The notes: generated by a model from the letters alone, not told the origin. A DNA stretch of 64,000 bases from Acephala macrosclerotiorum (GCA_014904845.1 MU119406.1:37388-101387), one strand, 5' to 3'. Positions 46,926 to 62,852 are shown, numbered from the stretch's first letter. Translations and numbers: made by a program.

Positions 46926-47050
46926 CGCAGGTGCCAGACCTACGTAATGGCTCACCGCCTTGGTTCTGCCACCAACTAAATCATTTTGCCCATACAAATT
47001 AATCCCTGTGAGCGAAGGCGGTGAGCCATTACTTAGGTCTGGCACCTGCG
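46926..47050. mobile_element. 125-bp MITE with TA target duplication
   Basis: Inverted repeats of about 37 bp with a single mismatch (start CGCAGGTGCCAGACCTA; left 46926..46962, right 47014..47050), flanked by TA at 46924-46925 and 47051-47052. The central 50 bp are unique. No coding capacity. The TA duplication points to mobilisation by a Tc1/mariner-type transposase, although its ends differ from those of the 3.6-kb element here. Near-perfect arms imply a young insertion. Confidence 0.9.
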
Positions 47051-47189
47051 TACGAAAGCACGCTCCAGGCTTTTATACAAAAAAATTGGTGAGAGCACAG
47101 ACTTTTAATAACGCCTTCTCATTGGGTGGTCTTATTTGCGACTGGGTCTGCCAAGAAAATGTAGAAATTGAAGCTTCGCAGCGGTCGCA

Positions 47190-50100
47190 ATAATAATCGT
47201 ATTTTTTTAAATTTTTTTTAATTTTTTTTTTTTTTTTATATTTTTTATATATATTATATTTACGTATAAAATTTTATTTAAAATAAATTTTTAATTTTAA
47301 AATAATTATTTATTTAATTTAAAAATTAATATTAATTTTTTTATATATATATAATATTAAAAATTTTTATAATAAACGATTTTATTTAAATTTAAATAAT
47401 TTATTTAAAAATTTTACGATTTTATAATTTCGAATTAATATATAATCGATTTAATAAAAAATATTAAAAATTTATAATTATAATTAATTTATAATTTTTA
47501 ATTATTTATTAATTTAAATCGTATAAAATTTATAAATAAATTAAAATTTAATTAAATATATTTAAATTTTAAATTTTAAATAATTTTATTAATTCGTTAT
47601 TAAATAAATTAATAAAATATAATTGTATTTAATTAAAATAATAATTTTAAAATTTTTTAAATATATTTTTATTTTAAATATTAAATATTTTTATAATTAT
47701 ATAATTTTTAAAAAAAGTTTTAAATTTTTTTTTTTGAAATTATAAATTAAATAAAATAATTTATATTAATTAAATCGATTATAATATTTTAATATAAAAT
47801 TTTATAATAAATATATTTTTATTTAAAATATTAAAATATTTAAATATTAAATATTTTTATAATTATATAATTTTTAAAAAAAAAAAATATAATTTTTTTT
47901 TTTAAAATTATATATTAAATAAAATAATTTAAATCGATTATAATAATTAAATATAAAATAAAAATTTTAATAATTTTTTTTTTAATAATAAAATTTCGTA
48001 ATAATTAAAATTTTATTAATTTATCGTTTAATAAAATTTAAAATTTTATTTTAATAATTATATTAATTTTAAATATTTATAAAACGTTTAAATTTTTAAT
48101 TTTTAATTTAAAATCGAAAATTTTATAATTTTTTTATAAAAATTTTTTTATGAAATTTACGAAATAAAATATATATTAAATAAAATTTTTTTTTTTATTC
48201 GTTATTAATTCGTTTACGAATTATTAAACGAGTTTCTTTTTTAAAATAAAAAAATTTTAATTTTTTTTATTTTCGTTTTTTTAATATTAATATTTAAAAA
48301 AATATATTTAAAATATATTTAATAATTTTTTTATAATCAATTAAAATATTTTAAAAATATTTCAAAAAATAAAAACTTTTATAAATATTTAAAATTTTTT
48401 TAAATAATTTTAATATTATATAAAATATATAAAAAATTTTTTTTTATATAATTTTAAAATTATTATAATAATTTAAAATAAATATTTATTATTATTTTAT
48501 ATTTAAATAAATTAATTAAAATTAATTTTTAATATAAAAAAACGTTTATTTATTATTTTATTATTTTATTTTTTATAAAATAATAAATAATATTATATTA
48601 AATTTAAACGTTATATATAATAACGTGTTATAATATTAATTTATAAAAAATTTAATTTGAAAAAATTTAATAAAATAAAAAATAAAAAAATAAAAATTCT
48701 TTTTTTATATAATTTAATTTTCGAATATACGTTATATTAAATACGAAATATTAATCGTTTTTTTTAAAAAAATAAAAATAAAAATTTTTAATTTGAAAAA
48801 TTTAAAATAAAATTAAAAAATTAAATATATTATTTCTAAATTATTTTATTAATAAAATTTGAAAATTTTTTTTTTTTTTAATATTAAATTTTCTTTATTT
48901 TAATAAATAAAATTTAAATAAATATTAATTTATTTAAATATTTAAATATTATAATTTTTTTTATTATAAAAAGATTTTTATTGATTAATTTTATAAAATA
49001 ATTATTTTAATTATTTTTTTTTATTAAATTAATTATAAATATAATTTACATTTAAAAAATATATAAATATTTAAACGTTTTTTTTATAGTTCGAAATTTT
49101 AAATTACGAATAAATCGTATAAAAAAAAATATTTATTACGATAACGAATAACGATATATACAAATAAACTTTTATTAAAAAAATAAAAAAACGAAAAATT
49201 TTTTTAATAAATTTTCGAAATAAAAATAAAAATTAAATAAATTTATTATTATTTTTTTTTTAAATAAAAAAACGAAAAAAATAAAAATATATTTTTAATA
49301 TATTATTAATATTAAAATTTTATTTTTTATTTTAAATTATTTTATTTAATATATTAATTTTATAATTTTCGTATTTTAAATTTTATTTTTTACAAACTTT
49401 TTAATAAATTTATTTCAAATTTTATAAATAATTTAAATTAATTATAAAATATAAATATATTAAAAAAAACTTTTAATTAATATTTATTATAATTATAAAA
49501 AAAATAATTATATATTAAATTTAAAAAAATTATAATATTTAAAAATCAATTTTTTAAAATTAAATATATAATTACATTTTAATAAAAAAAATAAAAAAAA
49601 ATTAAATAAAAACTTTTATTAAACGTATTTTAAAAATAAAAAAAAATATATAAATTTTTTTTAAATAAAATTTTATTTTTAAAATTTAAAAATAAATTAT
49701 AATTAATTTTATTCGTATTAATAATATTATAATATTTCGAATATTAATTTAATTATATATTACGAATTATATATTTTATAATAATATATTTTTATTTTTT
49801 AATAAAAATTTTAAATTAAATAATTAAAATTTAAAAAAAAAACGTAAAATAATAATTAATTTAAAGTAAAAAGTTTCGCTTTAATATAGTATTTTAATTA
49901 CGTGTTTAAATTATTTTCTTTGTCGTTTTTAATGCGAGTCTGCGCAAATGCTTCTTTTCAGATCGCGGTTGGCCCAAACCCACTAGTAGAGAAATTGAAA
50001 ATCGTTTAATAACTTGCGATTCTATGGACTTTGTACTCGCTTATTCCGTGATCCACATTTGGGAAATCGTTCTCTTTCAAAGGATAGCTGAAGGCGCACC

Positions 50101-53100
50101 TAGGTGCCATTCACTTCTCAACCTATTCAAAAACTTGGTAAAGGGAATTTTCTCGTTCTTCATTTCTTCACCTCTCAAGTTTTCCATCAGTCCAGTCACT
50201 ATATATACGCACCTCTGGGGTAACCAAGACCCTATAGCAGACGACGGATCGATACTTCGCGAAGATTGGTGTGCGTGGCTTTTGTTATGCTATTTGACCC
50301 AAGATTGTCAAATCGCAGTTCCCAATTCCCTCTTTACTGGAGTCCAGGGCTGTTCAGTGTGATCAGCCTCTTCGAAGGCAAGCAGAGCATTCCGCTCCGA
50401 TTCTATTCGTGGCTTTCTGCATCGCCTGATCCGAGATAAATGATAGGCCAAAGGGCAGCCACGGAACTTGCCTGTGTAACGTAATATAATAGTCCTCACC
50501 GCAAGATGTACCACGGTCTCAGCGTAGTAAGTCTTGTCTGGAAAGTCTGTGTGTATTGGTGCGTCTAAAGAGAGAAAGTCTTAAGAGAGAGAAACTATCT
50601 AAGGTAAAATACTAAACTAAATTAATACTAATCCACGTAACCACTCCAATATCCCCTTTCCCAAAGAGTTCTCTCCGAGAAGCAACTAATTACTAATCGC
50701 TTGCAACTAAAACAACAGTACTATCAACGTTCTCAGTGAGCCAGGTAATAGTCTATTTTTGACTAGTACTATTTCCTTCATTTTCTCTATTTTCTCTATA
50801 TTTTCCATTTTTTTCATTTTCTCCATTTCTTTCATTTCCCTGGCTATTTCCCCAGTCCGTATTTCTCCAATTTGCGTTATTTCTCTCGATTACAACATTT
50901 CTATTAGTTGTATTATTTTCCTTTTCAATCTCAGTATTTCTCCATCTTTGATTACTATTTTACTCATTCTCGTTTTCTATAGAAGTAGTAATCTCGACGA
51001 TAAAATCTACGAATTGATTATAAGAGATCAAGTATTAAATTTAAAACTTTTCGAAAAATTAATAATTATAATAGTTTTTTTCGAAGTTCGTACAATAAAT
51101 TAAAGCGTTTTATAATGTGAATTTGTTATTATTACGATTATACTATTAAACGTTGAACTTGTAAAAAAATTTAAATAATTAAACGATAATTTTTTTAAAA
51201 AATATTATATTAAATTTATAATCGTAATCGTAAATAAAAATAATATAAATTTTTATAATTATATTATTATTAGTATTAAAAACTTTACAATTAGCGATGA
51301 TTAATAATATGTTTTTAGATTTTAGTAAAAGAGAAATAAATAAAATTTAAAAATATTTTAATTCGAATTTTAAAATTTTTTTTTAGAGATTTTTTTGAAT
51401 TGAACGTTATTAAAAATTTGATTAATAATAATAAGTTTTTTAATTAATAAATTAGAATCTTGAAAATAAATTTTTAATAATTCGATAATATAATAAATTT
51501 ATATTTTTTCTTATAATTAAAATAATAAGAAATTCTTTTTAAAAAAAATCGTAATAATTTTAATAGTTTTTACTATAAAATAATTGCTCGATTTATTTTC
51601 TATTACGAAATTCTTATAAACGATAATAAATTGATCGATTATAAAACGATTAAAAAAAATTGCGCGATTTTCAATGATTTTATAATAATAAAAATTGTAA
51701 TTTTTATTACATTTTAAATACGATTTTTTTTTTAAATATAAATAAATTTTATATATTTTTTTCTCGTTATAAATTTTGTATTTATTTTTCGAACATATTT
51801 TGTTTTTATTGTATTTATAGATTTTATAAATTTTATAATTAATATATTCGAAATATAAATAATCGTTAGTATTATAAATATCGTACAATTTATTATTTTT
51901 ATTTTTATTATTCTCGTTTTTTTAAAATAGTCGAAATTTGAAAAATTTGAATTGAAAAACGAGTAAAAAATATTTATTCTTTGTATATTTATATTCGTAA
52001 TATTCGAAATAAACAAAAGTGAAATATTAATTTATAAAAATTTAATAATCGAACTTTTTATAATTTTCTTAATCGTATTAAAAACATTTTTAAAAAACGA
52101 TAATATTAATTTCTATTAAAACGTTTTTTATTTTAATAAAATCGATTAAAAATTTTAAAAAATCGATTTCGAATTTTAAAATTTTTTAATCGTTTTTAAA
52201 AAAATAATTCGCGAAATTAAAAACTTTTTTAAAAATAACAAATATAAATTTGTATTTATATTTTAAAATTTAAATTAAATAATAATATTTATTATTAATA
52301 AACTTAAAAAATAATTTAATATTTAATATAAAAATAATAATAATATTTCGATTAATACTTTAAACGATTTTAATTATAAAAAACTCGAAATTGAAATTGT
52401 AAAACGAATTGAATTCAAATTAAATTATTATAATTTTTATTTTATAAACGTAAATTAAAATAATTAATAAATTTTTTTTAATAAAAAATTTTATAAATAA
52501 TAATTTTTTTTAAATTTTAATAAATATTTATAAAATAATTTATTAAATAATAAAATTGTAAATCGAAATATTAATATTTTTTTTTGTTTTTATTATTAAA
52601 AATAAATACGATTTTGAAATTATTATTAATATTAAAAAATTTATAAAAAAATTTATAAAAAAACGTAATTTTTAAAAGTATTAATTTATTAATATTATTA
52701 TTTATTATTATATTTTTATAATATTTAAAAAAGAGTTATTAAATCAAATTTAAAATATATATTTTATATTATTTATTTAAATATAACGTAAAACGTTGAA
52801 AATAAATTAAATATTTTAAAATAAAATATATTAAAACTTTGAATTATATATTGTACGAGTAAATAAATTTATTTAATAAATATTTCTATTATTAATCAAA
52901 AATTAAAACGAGAAAACACTAATAAAAACGTAGATTATAATAAAAAAATATTTCGTATTTTCGTCGAAAAATAAAATTGAGAAAATAAAAACAATTTATT
53001 AAAAAAAAAATTTAATTATTTATATCGATATAATTACGATAATATTTATTATACGTAAAATATTTTATATTAATAATTTTTAAAAAACGTTAAATTCGAT

Positions 53101-56100
53101 TATTTTTTTTTTGTTTATAATATTATTTAAATTACGTTTAATATAATTTATAATAGTTTATAAAATTTTATACTATTTATTATTATTTTTTTTAACGCGA
53201 AATTTATTTTATATAATTTCGTATAAAATTATATTTTTAATTTTAAACGTAAATTTTTTATTATTACGTTTATAGATTTTTTTTATTAGTTTAATTTTAT
53301 TATATATATATTTTTTCGATATAAATATTAGAATTTTATCGATTTTTTTAATAAAATTCTCGCGAAATTTTATTAAAAGTTTTTTAACGTTAAAATAAAA
53401 AATTTTAATAAATAAAAAATTAAATTTAATACTAATTAATATTAAATTATTAACGTTTTTATTAGTTTTTTAAATAAATAAAATCGTATAATAATACTCG
53501 AGATTAGTAATAATTAAAATAACGATTAAAATTAATATGTAAAATTTCGTAAAAATTATATAATTTTAAATAAAAATATAATTATAAATAATATTTTTAA
53601 AATTTTTTATAAAAGTTTTTTTTTAATATAAAGTAAATTTATTATAATACTTTTTTTAATTTATTATTATTATATGTTTAAAGAAATTTATAATAAAAAA
53701 TTCGAGAATATTATTAAAATTTACGAAATATTCGATTAAATATAAAAATAAATATATTTAAACGTTTTTTTTTTTTAAATTCTAATAAAAATTCAAGTTT
53801 TTAATCGTATTTTTGTAAGTTTTATTAAAATATAAAAATTTGAAAACAATATTTTTAATTTTAAAGATTTTTAAAAACTTTTATTAAAAGCGTTTAAAAT
53901 TACAAAATTTTACGTTGTAAAAAAATAATACGATATTAATACGATATTTAAAATTTTCGAGAGTATAATAACGAAAATTAAAACAGTAAAAAATAATAAT
54001 AGAAATTGTATCGAGTAAAATTAATTTATAGAAATATTAAACGATATTATTTTAAGTTTAAAATTGTTATTACTTGTTATTATAAGTTTTTTAAAACGCG
54101 TTTTATTATATTAGTCGTTTATTTATAATATTAATAAATTTTATAAAATTTATAATCTCGTTATAATTTTTATTATTATCGTAATAAATATTATTTTCGT
54201 TTTAATTTTTATCGTTTTTAAAATCGTTAACGTTATAAAAAAACTTAAAATTTAATTTAATATATTTTAAATATTTAAAAATTAAAAAAAAAAAAAAATA
54301 CAATTTTTATTTAATTATCGATTTATAAACGAACGACGATTTAATTTTTCCAATTTATATATATTAAATATATTTTAAAGAGATTATTATTAAATTCGTA
54401 TATTTTAAAAAAAAAATTTAATATAATAATAAAAATAATAATAAAACGTTATATTTTTTATTTTAATTAATAATTTTTAAAATATTATAAATAATATAAA
54501 TATATTACTCGAATTTATTTTAATATACGAATTTTTTTATAATTATTTAATTTTTATATAATAATAAAAATTATTTGTAAATTATAAAAATATTATTAAT
54601 TATAAATTATTAAATAATAAATGAATTTTTAATTTAATTTTATTAAAAATAAATTTATTTTTAAATATATTTAATTAAATATTATTATTTTTAAATTACG
54701 AAATAATAATAAAAAAAAAATTAAATTATTATTTTTTTTGAAATTAATAAAATCGTATATAAATAATTTAAAAATAATAAAAATAATGTTTTTTTTAAGT
54801 TTAAAAATTTTAAAATTAAATATTTAATAATCGAATTTAATAAATAATAAAAATTTTTAAAAATTAAAAATTTTAAAATTATTAATTTGAAAAAAATTTA
54901 ATATAATACGAAATATATAAAAATTTTTATTTATTTTATTATATCGTTTTAAAAACTTTATTTTTATAAAATTTTAAATATATTTAATTTCGTATATAAA
55001 TTATATTTTAATTATAAAAAAATAAAATAATTATTATTTTATAAATTAATTTAATAAAAACGAAAATAAATTTTATCGTCGATTTTAAAATAAATAATTA
55101 TATTACGAAAAATTTTAAATACGAAAAAATAAATTTTAAATATATTAAATTTAATATTTATAAACTCGTTAATAAATTCGTTAATAAATTTCGTAATTTT
55201 AATAAATATTTATTATTTTTATATAAAAATTTTTTAAATATTTTTAATTTTATATATTTATATAAATATTTTTTATTTATTAAATATATAATTTTAATTT
55301 TTTACGATATTGAAAATTTTTATAATAAATAATTTCGTAGAAATTGTATTTTATATAATTAATTTAATTTTAATAATTTTTAAAAAATCGTATTCGATAA
55401 ACGTAAAAATAAAAATTATTAATTAAAAAACGAATATAATTTCGATTAAAATAAAACGAGATCGAACGATTTTAAAACGCGAAATAAAACGAATTTTAAT
55501 AAAAAAGCGTATTAAAATCGTAAAACGAAATTGAATAATTGTAATAATATAAAAAAATCGAAAATAATACGTAAATTAATAATAATAATTTCGATTTTAA
55601 TAAATTAAAGAATTTGAGTATAAAAAACGCTTAAAATAATAAATTTATTATACGTATTATAATAAATTATAAGGATTACGATTTTAATTATAATAAAATC
55701 GTTATAAGTAAAAATTTTTATTTTAAAAAAAATAATAATTTTAAAATCGTCGATTTCGATTATTTTATTAGAAATTAAAAATATTTTATTAATAATTTTA
55801 AAATACTTATAAATTTGTATTTTAAAATTTTAATTATTTATTTAATACGTGCGATTATAAATTGTAAAAAAAATAAATCGAAAAAATTATTTAAGAATTT
55901 ATATATAAAATTTTTTTCGTATTTATAAAATTTTTATTTATTGTATATAATTTCGATTAAAGAATTTTTTAACGTAAAAATAATAATATATTATTATATA
56001 TAATAAAATACGTAATCGAGTAAAAACGAATTATAAATAAATAAACGTATATATATTTAAATATAGATCGAGAAATTCATAGATTTTTTTTGAAATTCGA

Positions 56101-59100
56101 TATTAAATTATTTTAAAATACGATTATTTGTATTTTAATATTATTATAAACGAGAAATTACTTTTTTAAAAATAGTTTATTATATAGTAACGTATATAGA
56201 AAATTTAATAATAATATAAATATTATTTGATTTCGAATTTTTTAATTATTAATAAAAATTTTTTTTTTAAATTTTTTATTAATTTTTAAATAATATTATA
56301 ATAATTTTATTATTTAATTTAATAAAAAAAAAATTTTATTTTATCAATAAAACGCATTTTTTTAATTAAAATTTCTTTGATAATATAACGTTTTTTATTA
56401 TCGATTATAATCGAATTTAATTTCGATTAAAAACGTTTATAAAATTTTTTAAATATTAATTTAAAATATTCGATTAAAATAATAAAATAAATATTAATAA
56501 ATTACGAGAAAAATTTAAACTCGTAAAAGAAATTATTTTTAAATAAATCGTTTTTTTTACGTTTAATTTTAAAAAAAATATTTTTTTTTAATATTTTTTA
56601 TTAATTATAAAATATATATAATTATTGAAATTTAAAAAAAAATAATATTAATTATAATATATTTTTATTTTCGTTTATATAAATTTTATTATATTTATAA
56701 TTTTTTTATATAAATTTTCTCAATATTCGACGTAATTTAAATCGATTATAAAATTAAAAAAAGTAATTTTAGTAATTTTATTATATAGTAATTCGTAAAA
56801 AATAAAATCGATAAATATATTTATAAAATTAAATATATAATAATAATTTCTTTTAATTAAATTAATTATATTTGCTTTTTAAAATATAATAAAAAGTATA
56901 TATAAAAATTTAAATTATTTGTTTTATTTGTTTATTTATAAAAAAATAATACGCGATCGTAAAAATTAATTTAATTTATATTCAAAAAAAAATTTAATTT
57001 AAAAATTAAATATAAATTTAAAATTATAATTTAAAATTAAAATATTAAAAAATTTTTAATTATTTTAAATATTTTCGAAATATATAATTATTTAATTTTT
57101 TATAATTTAAATTTTTTTTTTCGATTAAATATCGAGTATATTTAATAGTTTTATAAATGAAAATAAAAATTATATTATTATTTTCTTTTAAAATTAATAA
57201 ACTTTTTATAAAATTTATATAAATTATTAAAAATTTTTTTACAAAATATTTAATTAATTATAAAATTCTTTATAATAAAATACGTTTTAATTTAATTTTA
57301 AAATAAATAAAATAATTTAAAATATATTTTAAAAAATATATTTTATTTTAAAAAAAAAACGTATTTTCATAAAATGTAATAAATTTTATTAATATTAATA
57401 TAAATTATATCGTCGTATATTATTTTAAAAAATTGAAAAAAATATTTTTAAAAAATATAAAAATTTTTACGATTTTTATTTTAAAAAAAAAATAATTTAA
57501 ATTTTATATTACGATAAAAATAATATAAAATTATAAAAAAATTATTTAAATTATTTTTCGTACGTTTATAAATTTTTATTAATTTTTTATAAATTTTAAA
57601 AAAAAACGAATTTAAAAAAAAGTTTTTAATAACGAATTTAAAAAAATTCGAATAAATATATAAAATTAAAATTAAAACGTAATAATTATTAAATAATTAA
57701 ATTTAATATATTATAAGAAATTTTAATAAAATATTTTCGATTTTAAATAGAGAAATTAATAAAATTATTATAATTATTTAAAAAATTAATAAAATATTTT
57801 TGAAATTTAATAAAAAAAATAAAAAAAATTTAATTTAATAAACTTTTTTTGAGATAAAACGTTTAATTTATTAAAATTTATTAAAAGTTTAAATATTGAA
57901 ATTTTTAAAATTAATTATATTACGATAATTTTCGAACGAATTTGTATTGAATAAACGTCGACGTATTATATATAAATTGGTTTTTTATATAATAAATTGT
58001 AAGTTTAAATATATTAAATTTAAATAAAATTTTATTTAAAAATTAAAAAACGCTAAAAAGAGAATATAATAATTTGAAATTTAAAAAAAATGTTTTTAAT
58101 TATTTACGATAATATATTAATATTAATATATAATTTTTTTAATCAATAAATAATTTGTATACAATTTTAATATTTAAAAAAAGAAATAATTATTAATTTA
58201 CGAATTTATTTAAACGTTTTAAAAATTTAAAATTATTGTTTTTAAACGTATTAATAATCGTATTATAATCAATATAAACGATTACATTATTATTATTTAA
58301 AAAATGTAATAAATTTAAATAAATTTAAATAAATATATTTGTTTTTAATTTCGTAAATTAATAATTTTATTTAATAAAATTCAAATTTTTCGAAAAAAAT
58401 AAAATTAAACGATTAATATTATTTTTATTTATTTAATATAATACGACGTTAAATTTTATTTTTTTATTATTATTTACGTATAAAATAAAAAAATTTCGAA
58501 ATTAAAAAAAATTAATTAAAAATATTTGTATAAACAGTTTTATAACGTTTTTTATATATATTTAATATTATTTAATAATAGATTTTTTAATTTGTTTATA
58601 AACTCGATTAAATACTTTTTAGTATAACGAATTTAATTCGATTTTTAAATAGAAAAAATTTTAAAATCGCGTATTTTTAAAATTTAAAACGATTTAAAAA
58701 TTGTAATAAAATATAAAACGAATTTTTAATAATAATCGAAAAAATCGAATTCGTATTTAAATTGTTTTAAAATAATAAAAAATTATAAAATTTTAATTAT
58801 TTCAATTTTTTTTTTATTATATTTAATTTAAAATAATTAATTTAATAATTTAATATTTTTAATTTGAATTACGTAAAGTAATATTTAATAAAAGAAAATA
58901 TTACGTCGATTTATAAAGTAAATTAAAATAAATAAATAATTAATTAATATAAAATTTAATATTTTTAAAAAAAATAATAATATTATTAATATAAATAAAT
59001 ACGATTTTTTAAAAATATTTATTAAAAATTTATTTTATTCGATAGTAAAAAAAAATTAAAAAAGTAATTAAACTTATAATATTAATTATAAATTATTTAT

Positions 59101-62100
59101 ATTTATAATAAAAAATTATAAAAACAATTTTTTAATAATTTTTAAAACGAATTTTCTATTAAAATAAAAAAAAATATCGTTTTATTTCGATAAAAAATAA
59201 ATATTTAAAAATATTTTAATATTTATACGTTTAAAATCAATAATTAATTTAAATTTATTATTTCGTTAAATTAAAAAAATAAAAAAAGTAATTAATAAAA
59301 ACTTTTTTAACGACGTTAATTTTATTAAAAAAATCGAAAATTTTATTCGTTTTAATATAATTCCTTTTTAATATTTTAAAAAAAAATTATTTTAAATTAT
59401 TAAAATCGACGTTTTTTTTTAAAAAAAATCGATATTTTTATTTTATTATTAAAATTACTTAAATTAAATTTAAAAAAACGTGTATTTTTTTTAAAAATTT
59501 AAATAATACGAATATAATATTTATCGTTTTAAATTATAAATATATTTATTTAAAAAAAATTTAATAAAATTTTTTTAAATAAAATAATAAAATAAAAATA
59601 TTTATTTAATTTTTTTTTTTTATATTTTTAATTATTAAAAATAAATTTTAAAATATTTTAATAAATTCGAAATAAATATTAATATTATTAATACTATTAA
59701 AAATTTTATTAAAACGATTTAATATATTTAAACTTTAATAAATAATTATTCGAAATTAATATAAAAAAATAATTTTATTTATTTATTAAAAATTTTAATT
59801 ATTAAATTTTTAAAAATATTACGTGTAATATTAATTTATAAAAAAATATTAATAAAATAATTTAAAATATAAATTAAAAATTGTTTATATTATATTTTTA
59901 TATTAGTTTTTTAGTTTAAATTAATAATTATCGTTTTAACGATATAAATTTAAACGCGAAATTTTTTTTTTTTTATTAAAATAAAAATTTAAATTTTTTT
60001 TTTTAGTATTTTAATCGATCGAAATTAATAACGTATTTCGTTTATATAATATTTAAATAATTATTTTTAAATATAGCGTTTAATAAAAAAATAATATAAT
60101 CGAGAAATTTTATAATGTAAAACTCGATTATAAATTAAAAAAATTTAACGTTTATTATTAAAAATTAAATAAATAAATAAACGAAATTATTTATTTACGA
60201 TTTAAAATTTATATTAAAAAAATTAATAATTTTAAGACTTTTATATAATACGACGTTAAAATAAAAAATATAAAATATATTTTTAATTATAAACGAAATA
60301 TTAATATTAGTATTTAAATATTTTTTAAAGATTTTTTTTTTCTCGTTATATAATACAATTTTCGTATTTATATAATAAATATATATTTTATTATTTACGT
60401 AATATACGTTTTATTTATTTTTAATTACGAAAATTTTTTTTTTTAAATCGATTAAAAAAGTAATTAATAAATATAAACGATAATTACAATAAAAAATAAT
60501 TATTATTAATAATTTTAATAATAATTAATTTTTTATTAGTATTTTTAATTGTTAACAAAAATAAATATTATATTAATATTATTCGCATTATAAAAAGAAT
60601 TAAATAAATTAGTAATAAATATAAAAATTAAAAATAAAAAAATAAAAAATTGAATATTTTTTATTATTTTATAATTTTTAATTATTTTTAAATTTTTAAT
60701 AATATTAATTAATAATATTAATTTTAAATCGTTTTATTATATGATTATAATAATAAAACGAGTAATATAAAAAATATTTAAAATAATAATAATAAAAACT
60801 TTATTAAAATACTTTAATAATAAATTATTATTTTTAAATAATTATTCGATTTATTTTTCAAATTAAAACTCGATATAAAAATCGTAGAAATTACGTTTTT
60901 TATTTAATACGAATTATAAAAATTTTATTAAATTAAATAAATATATTAATATATTTAATAAAACGATTTATTAATTAAAATTAAATCGTACGAATACGTA
61001 TCGTTTTTTGAGAATTTATTATTTATATAATAAATTAAAACGATTAATTTTAAAGTATTAATAAAAATCAATAAAATAAATAAAAAAAATCGAATAATTT
61101 TTTTATTTTTATTATTATTTTTAAAATTATATAAATATTAAAAACCCATATAATTTGAATCGTAATAAATAATATAAAAATAACGAGATTTAAAAAATGT
61201 AATTAAAATTATTATAATAAAAATTTAAATCGAAAATTAAATATTTAAAAAATATTTAATAATTTTTCGCGAAATATAATATAAAAATTTAAAAAAAACG
61301 AAAATTTTTAAAGTTTCAAAAATTAGAAATTTAAAAATCAAATTTTATTAAAATTATTAATAACGAGTTTTTTTATTATAATTAATTTAAATTTCGCGTT
61401 TATAATTTTTTTCGTAATAAACGAATATTTGAAAATACGTATTATATTAATTTTAAATAATAAACTTCGTAAAATAAATTTTAATTATAAATTAATTTAA
61501 CGTATTATATTTATTTAAAATAATAATTAATTTAAAAATAAAATTTAAATTTTCGTAAAATCGTCGAATAATAAAATTTTTTTTTTTTTTTTTCGATTTT
61601 TATATATAAAATTTATTTCGTAATTAAATATTTTTAAATTATAAATTTAAATTTATCGTTAAAAATATATTTTATAGTATTTATTTTTTATAGAATCGTA
61701 AATAAATTATTATACAAACGTATTATTAATTTAATAATTTAAAAATTAAAATTTTAATTTATAATTATACGAATTTTAAAAAAAATATTATTAAATTAAA
61801 TGTAAATTTTACTTTTTATAGTAATAAATAAAATTAATAAAACGATTTTTTTATTATAAATTTAAAATATATAATCGAAATAATTAATATAAAAAAATTT
61901 TTTTTTTAATATTATTATATTTAATATTTTGAAATTTTAATTTAATAATTTAAAAAATATAAATTTTAAATTGTTTTTCGATTTTTTATTATTTATTTTT
62001 ATTTATAAATAATATAAATAAAAAAAATCTCGTTTATTTTAAAATAATAAATTATATTTAAAACGTTCGAAAAATTAACGATTATTTTCTCGTTATTTAA

Positions 62101-62850
62101 TTAATAATATATATTATTAATTTAAATTTTTTTAAAAACGAATTAAAAATTATATAAAAATTAATCTTATAAATAAAATATATTAAAAAAAAATATTAAT
62201 AATTATTTTTATTTCGTATAAAATTCGAATTTTAAATTTAACGATTTATAAAATAATATTAATTATATTTTTATCGTTTTTTAATAAAACATTTTTTATA
62301 TTTTAATATAAATTATTTTTATATATTTTTTTTATATAATTTTAACGAGAATTATATTTTTCGTTTATTATTTTATTATATATAATTATATTTTAAATAA
62401 ATTAAAAATAATTATTTTAAATATTAAAATTTAAATTTTTTTATTATTTAAAAAATTTAATAAATAAATCGTTTATTTATAAAAAGTAATTTTTAAAAAA
62501 TTTAATAATTCGATAATATTTTAAAATTATTAAAAATTTCATAAAAATTCGCGTTTAAAAAAATTAAAAATTTAAAAATAATTAAAAAATAATAATAATT
62601 AAAATAAATTTTTAAAATATTTTAAACGTTCGAATAAATTATTAATAAAATCGAAAATTGAAAATTGTAAAATTCGTTTTAATAAAAAGTTTTACGTTAT
62701 TTATATAAATATAATTTTTAAATTAAATAATATACTCGATTTTATCGAATTCGATATAAAATTTTTTTAAATAAAATTTATTTCAAATAATTCATTTTTT
62801 TATTTTTATAATATTAATAAAGTATTTAAATTAAATCGATAAAATAGAAG
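47190..62850. repeat. 15.7-kb extremely AT-rich, RIP-eroded block
   Basis: Composition drops sharply to roughly 85-95% A+T within a few bases at 47190 and recovers at 62850. The sequence is made of A/T runs without any coding frame of protein-like character; open frames here are Ile/Lys/Asn/Tyr-rich artefacts. Most remaining C lies in CpG (for example all 13 C in 55441-55620). This is the expected end state of repeated C-to-T mutation in a stack of transposons; no individual element can be recognised except the island at 49.9-51.1 kb. Confidence 0.9.
49905..51110. other. less eroded island inside the AT block
   Basis: About 1.2 kb of near-normal base composition between AT-rich arms. ORF 50024..50362 (MDFVLAYSVIHIWEIVLFQR) and an Ile/Phe/Ser-rich, pyrimidine-tract ORF 50759..51103 are open but without motifs. 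It may be a single-copy relic spared from mutation or a fragment of a retroelement; no terminal repeats were found by eye. Confidence 0.4.
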
Positions 62851-62852
62851 TA

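Noticed and set aside
51517..52016. ORFs of 94-123 codons inside the AT block
   Set aside because: Ile/Lys/Asn/Tyr-only composition follows from A/T-only codons; not genes.
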